NCBI GenBank assembly: GCA_938016265.1
Contig: CALLWB010000073.1
Location: 1-64,000, forward strand
From: an uncultured Saprospiraceae bacterium
Lineage (GTDB): Bacteria; Bacteroidota; Bacteroidia; Chitinophagales; Saprospiraceae
Direction: 5' to 3'
Length of the DNA: 64,000 bases
Numbering within the stretch: position 1 is the first letter of the stretch; each line of letters opens with the position of its first letter. Positions 38,198-47,241 of the stretch are shown piece by piece. Below the pieces are notes generated by a model. The model was not told the DNA's origin. It made no database searches and saw only the letters and a list, made by a program, of their open reading frames with translations. The position numbers were made by a program, and so were the translations under genes.

Positions 38198-39307
38198 ATG
38201 AGACAACAGGTTCTTACTCTTTTGATGGCAGTGCTACTTAGTACATTTGGCAAAGCGCAGTGCACTGTAGACTGTGTTTGGCCCGGCGATTTAAATGCCA
38301 ATGGTGTAGCCAACAACCTGGATTTCCTGACTCTTGGATTTTCATTTTCCGCGACCGGCCCTTTACGCGCCAACCAAACGGTCCTTTGGCAGCCTTTAAC
38401 AGCGGCAGACTGGGTGGGAACAATCCCTTCACTAGGCACTAACTTCAAACATTGCGATGCAGACGGGAATGGCCTCATCGACGAACAAGATCGACTTCCA
38501 ATCAACATCAACTACAATCAAACCAACCCTGACTTTGCAGGATTCCTAGGAAACAATATACCAGGAGACGACCTCTTCATTGTACCGATTGTCCCAATTG
38601 CTGCTCCAGCAGACACGCTGGTTTTTGACATTCATCTTGGAACAACTGGCAGTCCGGTAGAAGATATTTATGGCATTGGATTTCGACTCGTGGTGGACAC
38701 GCAGTATGTGTCCGAAATTCTTGTCGACTATAGCAATAGCTGGATTGGCATTCCAACAGAGGTGCTGAGCTACAGTAAATATTCAGGTGATTTTGACCAT
38801 GCTGGCCTGGCAATTACCCGGCTGGATGGCACTATGAAGTCAGGTGCAGGCAGTATTGCCCAAGTAAAAATTGTCATCACGGATGTCATTTTAGGATTGG
38901 AGATGGACTCCACTGCTTGCATCCCATTTCCTATCAAACTGGAATATGTTTATGGGATTGATAACATGGGGACGGACCAACTAATCACAACTAATGCAAA
39001 TTCCCTGATGCTCAAGCACCCTTCCATGCTGACTAGCACAGAGGAGATTTTCCCTAAACAAGACGCGTCCATACTTGTATACCCAAACCCAGTTACCGAC
39101 CATATAACTATTTGGAGTGATCAAGCCCCCATCCATGCTATTGCGCTCTACAATTCTCTAGGAATTCTAGTACATCGTCAACAAAACGAGGAAGGAGGAA
39201 AATCCGTTAATATTAATATCAAAACCCGACAATTACCAGCTGGATATTACTTGCTGCAAATCAAGAATGGCCCATTCACCACGCTAAAAAAAGTCTTTCT
39301 TGAATAA
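38198..39307 (+). CDS. Secreted cohesin-like/dockerin-like protein with type A T9SS sorting domain
   Basis: 369 residues with signal peptide (QQVLTLLMAVLLSTFGKAQ). Residues ~25-105 carry two Ca-loop motifs, WPGDLNANGVANNLDFLTLG and CDADGNGLIDEQDR, like a split dockerin. Residues ~125-260 are a beta-sandwich with DTLVFDIHLG, DIYGIGFRLVVD and SIAQVKIVITDVI, resembling cohesin-type domains. The last ~80 residues are the Por-secretion tail: ILVYPNPVTDHITIW, ALYNSLGILVHRQ, LPAGYYLLQIKNG and KKVFLE. So it should be exported by T9SS and anchored at the surface. It precedes two enzymes carrying dockerin-like C-termini on the same strand; a scaffold role is inference. Confidence 0.85.
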   Translation: MRQQVLTLLMAVLLSTFGKAQCTVDCVWPGDLNANGVANNLDFLTLGFSFSATGPLRANQTVLWQPLTAADWVGTIPSLGTNFKHCDADGNGLIDEQDRLPININYNQTNPDFAGFLGNNIPGDDLFIVPIVPIAAPADTLVFDIHLGTTGSPVEDIYGIGFRLVVDTQYVSEILVDYSNSWIGIPTEVLSYSKYSGDFDHAGLAITRLDGTMKSGAGSIAQVKIVITDVILGLEMDSTACIPFPIKLEYVYGIDNMGTDQLITTNANSLMLKHPSMLTSTEEIFPKQDASILVYPNPVTDHITIWSDQAPIHAIALYNSLGILVHRQQNEEGGKSVNINIKTRQLPAGYYLLQIKNGPFTTLKKVFLE

Positions 39308-39420
39308 GTAGATTCCAATAAAAAACTAATTATCTCATGTGTTCAAGGAGTAGCTAATCTGCTCCCGGTCCTCGCTATGCCAATACCCAACCAATTTACC
39401 AATCTAAAAATTGCTTTCTT

Positions 39421-42400
39421 ATGAGAATATCCATCCCTGTTTTAGTGCTGATTTTGATCTTTGCAACCTTGTCTGAAATACAAGGACAGACCGCCATTCG
39501 TTCTTTCATTTTTGGCCATAGTTTGTTAGACCATCGTCCACCAGCTATCCCAACACCAAGCAATGAAACAACAGTGCCCCATTGGCTGCATTTATTAGCC
39601 ACAGAAGCAGGACACACCTATGCAGCTGCAGGCCAATATGGTTTCTTACCACAGCATGCCAATTTGCCCCCATTTTCTCAGTGGGGATATGACCTGGTCC
39701 AGCCCGCCTGGGAATCAGACTATGAGCCCTTCACTGCTGCAGACTTCAACAACATATTAATAACGGCAGGCAACTTCATGCAATGGCAAGCACCAGACCA
39801 ACCCTACCCCTACCAAGGAGGAATTACTCCAATTTCAGCAACGCAAGATATCGTCAATTGGATTGACCAACAAGAACCTACCGCTAAGATATACATCTAC
39901 GAAAACTGGCCGGATATGGCAGGCTATATTTCCAATGGAGTATTCCCGCCAACTAGTTCCGACCTTGCTAATTATTATAATTACGTGAATGCTGATTTTC
40001 ATGATTGGTGGATCGATTATCAGGATGCAATGCTGTTATCTCATCCCAACAAAAACATCAGAATGATACCTGTAGGGCCAATATTAGCCAACTTGCTGAC
40101 TAGTGCTCCCTACAACCAAATCCCCGTCACTGAAATTTATGAAGATGATGCGCCACATGGCCGGGCTACCTTATATTTTCTAGCAAGTATGATCACTTAT
40201 AGTGCAATTTATGAAGAGCCAGTGCCTGCGACATTTGTTGTTCCTAATATTGTACATCCAACTATTCGAAACAACTATACCTCCATTGCCACTACTATTT
40301 GGAATGAACTGCTTGCTTTTAATGACGCCACTGGAGACACGCGCGTGTTTTGTACCACCCCTCCAGTAAATCCTCCTGTAGATACTACCTCCAATGAACT
40401 CTGCCAACTTGACATTGGGACCAATTTGGCTGGAATGGCCGACTTTGGTACTGAACTTCCTTTTGTCGATTTGATGCGCAATGCACGTACCTGGTATACT
40501 AAAGACATTGGCAATCCCAATGCACCATTCGATAGTGAGCACGCTTCACATTTGAGCTATCGGGCAGATGGCTACCCAACGCATATTCCACAAACCATCC
40601 CAGCGTCCGCATTCCCCCAAAAGGCAGTAACAATTTGGGATGGCACAGATGGATGGCCGGTTGGTCAGTATTCAATTTTTTGGGAGGGAACTGGCACTTT
40701 ATCATTCATTACTTCACATCAAAATATAACTTATACCGGATCAAACAGTGCTGTTTTTGAGGTTATCAATCCTGCAGGAGGAGTACTTGAATTGACCATC
40801 GCACAATCCAATGTTAATGATCCTATTCATAATATTAGAATAATTATGCCTGGACATGCCAATACTTATTTATCCGAACCGTTCAATCCAGTTTGGCTCG
40901 AAAAAGTACGCCTCTTTAAGACGATCCGGTTTATGGACTGGGGACAAACCAACAACTGGGGAGAAGGAGAGACCTGGAATGATCCATCTTTATTTGATTG
41001 GGCGGACCGATCCGGGATGGATCATTACACCTGGGCCTATCAGAAAGGAATCCCCTATGAAATGATGGTCAAACTGATGAATGATTATGGTCTGGACGGG
41101 TGGGTCTGTGTGCCGCATCGGGCCAGCAATGATTATATTTCGAATATGGCCGCTTTCTTCCGAGACAATTTGGAGCCTGATCGCCATCTGACAGTTGAAT
41201 ATAGTAATGAAATTTGGAACTGGATCTTCGGGCAAGCTCAATGGCTCAACGAGTATGGATGTGTTCAGCAAGGAGTAAGCTGGCCAGAAGGGCTCGTGCC
41301 TTACGTTCAAAACTGCATGGATTTATTTACAACTGCCTATGCCGGACAAACTCACCGAATCACCCGAGCCGTTGGCGCATTTACCGGATGGCCGGCGATC
41401 ACCAGTACGATTACTTCCAGTATGACCCCAGGGAGTTTTGATGCGATTGCCCCGACCTTCTACTTCGGTATTCCTGAAAGTGGTGATCTCGTCCTGGATG
41501 CTCTTGGGGCAAGTGCAACAACAGCAGATATAGCTTTTTATGCAAGGCAAGGAATGCAAGAAGCCATTGGTGATATTACCTATCACAAAACTGACATTGC
41601 AGATCCGTTGGGAGTGTCCCTGAAGTTTTATGAAGGGGGCCAACACCTGACGCCTACCCCTTTTGGGGTAGAACCTACTTATGTCCAGGCCTTGCTTGAC
41701 ATCCAAAGAGATACTGCGATGTACCACCTTTATACTGAATGGTTTGATTTATTACGTCCCTTACAATCAGGAGCGGCCCCCTTGCACCTTAGTCATTTCT
41801 CTCTGGTCAGCAATCGGAGCGCTCAATTTGGTAGTTGGGGTATGTTGGAGACGATGGATCAGGATACGACGGTTATTCCTGCACCAAAATTTAGCGCGAT
41901 CCTTGACCATCTTGGCCCTTGTGCTGGAGCAGCACCTGAAATTTCCCTTTGGCTGGAAGGGCCATTTGATGTGGCTAACAATCGTATGTCTACTAGTCTT
42001 TTACAGCTGGATTTATTGCCAGCGGGCCAACCTTACGCTTCTGCACCTTGGAATTACAGCGGGACGGAAGGCCAAGGCTGGACATCTGCGGACTACCCTG
42101 CGAATACGGTGGACTGGGTGTTGGTTGATTTTAGAACGGGACCGGAAGTTGCTTCTAGTGTATTGATGAGGTCGGCGTTGGTATTGGCAGATGGGTCTCT
42201 TAGTTTTCCTCAGCCTCTTGTGGATGGAGATTTCATGAATGTAGATTCGGTTTATCTGGTGATTGGGCATCGAAATCATATGGCGGTGATGACGCCTATC
42301 CGATTAGCTACGAATTCGTTGTCTTATGATTTTAGGGATGGGGATAGTTACGTACTAAGTACTAGTAACGGTCAGAAGGAGATTGCGCCTGGTACTTGGG

Positions 42401-42600
42401 CCATGTTTGCTGCAGACGGTGACCAAACTTCCAGCACCGGCTATGAGATTACCGGGTCAGAAAAGATTCTTTTTGAAGCGGCCAATGGCAATTTTGACAT
42501 TTACCACCCAATCGATTTTAATTTGAATGGAGATATTAACGGAGATGATAAATTAATTTGGTTTTATAATAATGGAATTTTTTCTGGAGTGGAGAAGTGA
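39421..42600 (+). CDS. Secreted SGNH-like plus TIM-barrel glycosidase-like protein with WLEG/dockerin-like module
   Basis: 1,059 residues; signal peptide ISIPVLVLILIFATLSEIQG. Residues ~25-295 look SGNH-hydrolase-like: SFIFGHSLLDHRP in place of GDSL, a LITAGNFMQW block, and DDAPHGRATLYFLASM carrying a DxxH-type catalytic pair. Residues ~325-480 are a beta domain (SIFWEGTGTLSFI). Residues ~480-835 resemble a TIM-barrel glycoside hydrolase: TIRFMDWGQTNNW, LTVEYSNEIWNW (an SNE motif like clan-A acid/base glutamates), FDAIAPTFYFG and FYEGGQHLTP. The module from ~840 (ISLWLEGPFD) ends DFNLNGDINGDDK and NGIFSGVEK. Family not certain. Likely acts on an extracellular polysaccharide. It follows the cohesin-like gene by 113 bp, possibly co-transcribed, with a terminator at 42623. 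Confidence 0.78.
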   Translation: MRISIPVLVLILIFATLSEIQGQTAIRSFIFGHSLLDHRPPAIPTPSNETTVPHWLHLLATEAGHTYAAAGQYGFLPQHANLPPFSQWGYDLVQPAWESDYEPFTAADFNNILITAGNFMQWQAPDQPYPYQGGITPISATQDIVNWIDQQEPTAKIYIYENWPDMAGYISNGVFPPTSSDLANYYNYVNADFHDWWIDYQDAMLLSHPNKNIRMIPVGPILANLLTSAPYNQIPVTEIYEDDAPHGRATLYFLASMITYSAIYEEPVPATFVVPNIVHPTIRNNYTSIATTIWNELLAFNDATGDTRVFCTTPPVNPPVDTTSNELCQLDIGTNLAGMADFGTELPFVDLMRNARTWYTKDIGNPNAPFDSEHASHLSYRADGYPTHIPQTIPASAFPQKAVTIWDGTDGWPVGQYSIFWEGTGTLSFITSHQNITYTGSNSAVFEVINPAGGVLELTIAQSNVNDPIHNIRIIMPGHANTYLSEPFNPVWLEKVRLFKTIRFMDWGQTNNWGEGETWNDPSLFDWADRSGMDHYTWAYQKGIPYEMMVKLMNDYGLDGWVCVPHRASNDYISNMAAFFRDNLEPDRHLTVEYSNEIWNWIFGQAQWLNEYGCVQQGVSWPEGLVPYVQNCMDLFTTAYAGQTHRITRAVGAFTGWPAITSTITSSMTPGSFDAIAPTFYFGIPESGDLVLDALGASATTADIAFYARQGMQEAIGDITYHKTDIADPLGVSLKFYEGGQHLTPTPFGVEPTYVQALLDIQRDTAMYHLYTEWFDLLRPLQSGAAPLHLSHFSLVSNRSAQFGSWGMLETMDQDTTVIPAPKFSAILDHLGPCAGAAPEISLWLEGPFDVANNRMSTSLLQLDLLPAGQPYASAPWNYSGTEGQGWTSADYPANTVDWVLVDFRTGPEVASSVLMRSALVLADGSLSFPQPLVDGDFMNVDSVYLVIGHRNHMAVMTPIRLATNSLSYDFRDGDSYVLSTSNGQKEIAPGTWAMFAADGDQTSSTGYEITGSEKILFEAANGNFDIYHPIDFNLNGDINGDDKLIWFYNNGIFSGVEK

Positions 42601-42622
42601 TTTCTAAAAAGAACTTTATAAT

Positions 42623-42656
42623 AATAGGGAGTGCTATAAAAGTAGCGCTCCCTATT
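42623..42656 (+). terminator. Intrinsic terminator-like hairpin
   Basis: AATAGGGAG(T)GCT pairs with AGC(G)CTCCCTATT across a short A-rich loop, one G-T wobble, starting 23 bp after the stop at 42600. The following T-run (GTCATTTTG) is weak. Confidence 0.65.
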
Positions 42657-42777
42657 GTCATTTTGTCAAAAAGTGAATTTCATCTGCATGATTCATAATA
42701 AGCTTCTATCAAAATGAAATTTCAAGATTGCAATAACATCACTAGAAAAAGTACGTAAAAACTACTAAATTAAGAAG

Positions 42778-45700
42778 ATGAAACATGCACTAACTATCCT
42801 TTCATTTTTGATATTAACTTTTTTCACTGCTTATTCGCAGTTGTCTATATCGGCAGAGACCTTCCTCTCCGGACCGACAGTGGGTGCTCCTACAATAGCA
42901 ACAACGCCCATCTTTTTTGCAGTAGACAAAGGAAATGAAAGCGCGCAGTTTACTATCCGCGTAATCGAGTCGACAACAGGCACCTCCCATACGCCCTATG
43001 AGATATCCCCTTTTTGCAGCGGAGATGTTTGTAGTTATATTGCCTCCTTTGCAAATCTACCCGCAGAACAAAATATGACCGTCCGTATCTATCGAAATGG
43101 GAGTTTGGTCAAGCAAAGCTTAAACCCATTTAAAATAGCAAACAACAATAACATCCAGGACTTTGACTTTCTCGTCGGCAGTTGTGCAGGACTAGGAGCG
43201 GCAACCGATGCCAAAGAAGATATTTTTCCTCAAATGGCTTCTGAAAACGCAGAATTTATGCTTTGGCTCGGAGATATGGTCTATCTGCCCTCTTCCAATC
43301 TGGATACCTTTGTCGCCTTCGACACCTATTTGAGATATACCACACTAAGTCCTAAGAGAAATCAGCTATATCAAAGTTTTTTTCATTTTGGAATGTGGGA
43401 TGACCACGACTATTCTTCCAACAACGGTACGGCAGATTATGCGGACAAAAAGTACACAACCAGACTTTTCAAAACCTGGCTCCCAAGTCCCGGTTATGAA
43501 CATCCGGGAAGCACTGGAGGCATTCAAAACACCTTCAAATACAGGGATATAGAGTTTTTCAATACGGACGTACGATACTACAAAACCTACAACGACCATC
43601 TGGGAGACGAGCAGTTGGACTGGCTAAAACAGAAATTACTGCAATCAAATGCCGCCTTCAAATTTATCCAGTTCGGCACACCTGTACTTGACACACGTAC
43701 CGTAAAAGACACGGAAACTTCTCTATGGCAAACTGGGGAGCGAGCAGAACTATTCGACTTCATTTACACTAACAATATAGAAGGTGTTGTCTTTTTATCT
43801 GGTGATTTACATCGATCTCACTTTATCAAACATAATCCAGGCTGCAATTCGACCTATCCTTTTTACGAGTTTATGAGCTCTCCTCTGAGTTCTGGCCAAT
43901 CTTCTGGTTCTGTGGTTTATGCTGGTGCGTTTTACGAAGATAATACGAGGTCCTATGGTAAAATTTCTATAACAGGGCCCGCCGGAAATCGAATCTGCCA
44001 AATTGAAAATAGAGACATCAATGGCAATGTATTAGCCTCCTTCAGTATTAATGAAAATGAGTTAAAATTTTCTGGTCAATCCGATGCCGATCCCGCTGCT
44101 GCTCTGCACGCTCATTATTTGTTGGCCAATAGCACCAGTGATGTCAGCGGCAATCAATATAACGGAACTATTTCAGGGACAGACGTACTATATGCCAATG
44201 ATCGATACAATAATTTTGAAGAATCCGCTCAAATCAATACGGGCGGTAGCCAATTTAAAACACTAAACCTGCCGAACCCAGTACTTGATCAGCTTTTGGA
44301 TTTTACTATTTCGTTTTGGGTAAAGCCTACGACTACCGGAGTGGGTCTGGTGTCAGGGTCTTCTGCCACCATTGGTAATGAAATGCTGATGTACTATCAT
44401 GGAGTGGAAACATTTTCCATCAATGTAAAAAACAACACCTTACAATCCAAAGACACTTATCCTCCTAATGAATGGTACCATGTAGTTGCTACACATCGCG
44501 GAGGCAATGGACTTTCACAAATTTATGTAAATGGCGTATTCCAAGGAGAAGAGATTCACCCTACAGGTCCTTTGTCTATTGTCTCTTTGCTTTGCTGGAA
44601 TGATCAGGATGGAGCAGGAGGAGGCAATCTGAGTCCAATACAACAGCTATATGGCAATTTTGATGACTTAAGAGTCTACGATGAAGCACTCTGTCTTTAC
44701 CAGATTGAGGAAATGTATGAAGAAGGTATCCCGCAGCTTTCCGCTGTTACAAGCCCGATAGTCTGCAATCCACCAACCACTGCCACCTTCCAGGCCACAG
44801 GAACCACCAATGGCAACTATCGGTGGTACAATGATCGTTTTTCTCCAAATGCCATCCCAGGGGCCACAAACGCAACTCTAACACAAACACTTACAGAATC
44901 CAAGACACTTTGGGTTTCCGCTTTTACTCCCTGGAAAGAAACTGAGCGGATACCAGTATCCATCGAAGTAGCCCCTCAAATCCTACCGGAAGCAACAGGG
45001 TATTCTTTCCCGGAAGGCCTCACCGCAAGTTATCCAATTATAGGAAATGGGAACGATGAAACAGGAAATTTTGGTGCACTCTCCCCTTCTGGACCTACCT
45101 TGACTACGGGTATGGACGGCACAGCAAACGGTGCTTATACTATTGGTAGTTATCCTAACCTTTTAACCATCCCGCATCAGACCTTAGACAAAGCGGAGCA
45201 TGCTTCTGTTTCTTTCTGGGTAAATACAACAGATGAAAACGGTGGTATACTAAGCGCTGCAAGTCCTACTACTGGCAACTTAATCCTAATATACCTACAA
45301 TCGTCAACTAGTATGTCGGTATGGATGAACAACGGATATCGGTCTTATCGCTCTGCGGGCCTGACTGATGGCAATTGGCACCACCTTGCCTTCACTTTTG
45401 ACGGAAAAGAAGCATTGGTCCATGCCTATTTAGATGGCGTTCATATGGAAATTACCAGTTGGGGCAATGCGTATTGCGCAGGGACATTTGACATACCAAG
45501 TGGCGCTTTTGTTTTTGGGAATGATAACGATACTCCTGGTGGAGGTGGCTTCGATCCAAACCAGCAATTTGAAGGGGCTATTGATGAACTTAAGTTTTAC
45601 AGGAGACTGCTCTCTGAGTCCGAAATAGAAGTACTCGCTGCTAGGAATGACGTAGTAAACCAACCCTTTCAAATTGATGCTTCGCCTAACTTTCTTTGTG

Positions 45701-46584
45701 AGAATGATACCTTACGACTAAGGGTATTTCCCTATCAAGAAAACATTAATTACGAACTTCTTGATTTTGCGAATGCTCCACTTAATTCAACAGTTGAAAT
45801 AGAGGGCGATTCCTTAGTATTTTACCTGCCCATTACCCAGAATGAATCGCTCACTATAGTTGGGAATGATCCGGTTACTGGGTGTTCTAATACTATTAGC
45901 ACTGCCAATAATGTTAATTTGGTGGGTTGTTTAGAGTTAGAGGCGTGGCTGGAGGGCGCTTACGACCAAACCACCGGGCAAATGTACGACCTGTTGCGTC
46001 AAGCAGGGTTAGTGCCAACGAATTACAACAACAAAATGCTTAATCCAGATTTGCTCAATGTTGCTGGTTCGAGGGCAATAGTTGATTGGGTGACTATAGA
46101 ACTTCGTGATGAATCGGACCCATCGATGATTGTTTTTTCCAGGGCGGGACTGATTTTGGTGGATGGTACCATTGTAGGAGAAGGAGGTGGTGGATTGTCA
46201 ATACCTTCCAATTTTACTGGTGATTATTATGTAGCGGTCCATCATCGAAATCATCTACCTGTTTTGACTGATGCGCCAATTTCGTTACCCGTATCAGGAG
46301 CAGCTTCCTACAACTTCAAAACCAATCTGGGGTATATTGTAGGATTGGGAAGTAGTCAAAAACTATTAATGCCTGGAACCTATGGGTTGTTTATGGGTAA
46401 TGGAGAATCGAATGATCCTAACGGCTACGACATCAATGGCGTAGACTTAATCATCTGGAAAACGGAAAATGGTACCTTCAACAATTACCTGGATGGCGAT
46501 TTTGATATGGATGGGGATGTCAACGGGCAAGATAAATCCAAGATGCTTCCTAATAATGGGATTTTCTCGACGGTCCCTAAATAG
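42778..46584 (+). CDS. Secreted PhoD-like phosphatase/phosphodiesterase with LamG domains and WLEG/dockerin-like module
   Basis: 1,268 residues; signal peptide ALTILSFLILTFFTAYSQ. A short Fn3-like PhoD N-domain is followed by a metallophosphatase core (about 120-430): FLVGSCAG, MLWLGDMVYLP, WDDHDYSSNNG (Asp208-Tyr212) and SGDLHRSHF (His345). These are the PhoD metal ligands. Two LamG/concanavalin-like domains follow (about 435-650 and 745-955; FTISFWVKPTTTG and ASVSFWVNTTDENG), each trailed by an Ig-like segment. The final module (LEAWLEGAYD...) ends DINGVDL, DFDMDGDVNGQDK and NGIFSTVPK. Extracellular phosphate scavenging from phosphoesters is likely; LamG domains may bind glycans. It has its own upstream spacer and terminator, so it is probably monocistronic. 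Confidence 0.88.
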   Translation: MKHALTILSFLILTFFTAYSQLSISAETFLSGPTVGAPTIATTPIFFAVDKGNESAQFTIRVIESTTGTSHTPYEISPFCSGDVCSYIASFANLPAEQNMTVRIYRNGSLVKQSLNPFKIANNNNIQDFDFLVGSCAGLGAATDAKEDIFPQMASENAEFMLWLGDMVYLPSSNLDTFVAFDTYLRYTTLSPKRNQLYQSFFHFGMWDDHDYSSNNGTADYADKKYTTRLFKTWLPSPGYEHPGSTGGIQNTFKYRDIEFFNTDVRYYKTYNDHLGDEQLDWLKQKLLQSNAAFKFIQFGTPVLDTRTVKDTETSLWQTGERAELFDFIYTNNIEGVVFLSGDLHRSHFIKHNPGCNSTYPFYEFMSSPLSSGQSSGSVVYAGAFYEDNTRSYGKISITGPAGNRICQIENRDINGNVLASFSINENELKFSGQSDADPAAALHAHYLLANSTSDVSGNQYNGTISGTDVLYANDRYNNFEESAQINTGGSQFKTLNLPNPVLDQLLDFTISFWVKPTTTGVGLVSGSSATIGNEMLMYYHGVETFSINVKNNTLQSKDTYPPNEWYHVVATHRGGNGLSQIYVNGVFQGEEIHPTGPLSIVSLLCWNDQDGAGGGNLSPIQQLYGNFDDLRVYDEALCLYQIEEMYEEGIPQLSAVTSPIVCNPPTTATFQATGTTNGNYRWYNDRFSPNAIPGATNATLTQTLTESKTLWVSAFTPWKETERIPVSIEVAPQILPEATGYSFPEGLTASYPIIGNGNDETGNFGALSPSGPTLTTGMDGTANGAYTIGSYPNLLTIPHQTLDKAEHASVSFWVNTTDENGGILSAASPTTGNLILIYLQSSTSMSVWMNNGYRSYRSAGLTDGNWHHLAFTFDGKEALVHAYLDGVHMEITSWGNAYCAGTFDIPSGAFVFGNDNDTPGGGGFDPNQQFEGAIDELKFYRRLLSESEIEVLAARNDVVNQPFQIDASPNFLCENDTLRLRVFPYQENINYELLDFANAPLNSTVEIEGDSLVFYLPITQNESLTIVGNDPVTGCSNTISTANNVNLVGCLELEAWLEGAYDQTTGQMYDLLRQAGLVPTNYNNKMLNPDLLNVAGSRAIVDWVTIELRDESDPSMIVFSRAGLILVDGTIVGEGGGGLSIPSNFTGDYYVAVHHRNHLPVLTDAPISLPVSGAASYNFKTNLGYIVGLGSSQKLLMPGTYGLFMGNGESNDPNGYDINGVDLIIWKTENGTFNNYLDGDFDMDGDVNGQDKSKMLPNNGIFSTVPK

Positions 46585-46780
46585 ATTTACCGTTTCTATT
46601 CGTATTTGCGAATGCAGTTCTCAACTCCACTCCAACTGAAACATAAACTATTGATTTTCTGACAATAGCAAAGCTAGAATTGATCAAAATCTTCCAAAAT
46701 TAGGTTTTGCATTCTCAACATAAGAGAAACTTGGTTCAAATTAACAACATACATTTTATTTATATTTGGAGTAGGCAATG

Positions 46781-46852
46781 TTCAACACCCTCAACTCCAA
46801 TAAAATTCTTTGGAACATTAATAATGGGGTATTCTCAAGCATAGAAAAATAA
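46781..46852 (+). pseudogene. Orphan remnant of the dockerin-like C-terminal module
   Basis: Translates as FNTLNSNKILWNINNGVFSS then IEK and a TAA stop. It matches the last ~25 residues of the module in the neighbouring enzymes (MDKILWSGNNGVFSSVPK; DDKLIWFYNNGIFSGVEK). An ATG at 46778 gives a 24-codon frame, but no signal peptide or upstream module DNA is recognisable, so it is best read as the surviving 3' end of a lost gene. Confidence 0.75.
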
Positions 46853-46980
46853 AGGCGGATTTGGTTAATGGTTTTTGGAGCAATGGTTAATTCCTCCAAA
46901 ACTATTAACCAATAAATAAAGAAGTTAGGCTTAGGTCATAAAGTACTGGATAAAGATTCGGTATTTTCTAACAACATGGC

Positions 46981-47041
46981 ATGGAGTATCGTTAATCATA
47001 AGCACAAGACTGCTTGTTATTAGCGGCACTCCATATTTTTT
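46981..47041 (+). terminator. Long imperfect hairpin with T-run
   Basis: ATGGAGT (46981-46987) pairs with ACTCCAT (47028-47034). The arms continue inward imperfectly (GTTAATCATAAGCA against TGCTTGTTATTAGC), followed by ATTTTTTC. Terminator shape; it may belong to the lost gene or to the PhoD gene. Confidence 0.6.
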
Positions 47042-47241
47042 CAGAGTTGAATGATGATGGGCTTTACTTGGGCCCATAGCACCTTCTTTCATTGAGCGAT
47101 CGCGTATTTACTTTTTTAAGCGAACGAATATATGATTTTGATAAAAATATATTAAATTTAGAGAAGCACGTTGAGGATTAGGAAAAAGTGGGATTGAATC
47201 GTGTTTATATTTAATCAATCATTCTTTTCAAAACCCAACCT

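Larger units (their letters stand above)
46585..47241 (+). other. Intergenic region (657 bp) with module remnant and hairpin
   Basis: Contains the 24-codon module remnant (46778-46852) and a long hairpin (46981-47041), listed separately. Between them is a stretch with several TTAAT/ATTAACC words. Upstream of 47242 a TATATTTA at about 47207 resembles a -7 element, but no TTG lies at the right distance. No complete gene is seen. Confidence 0.5.
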
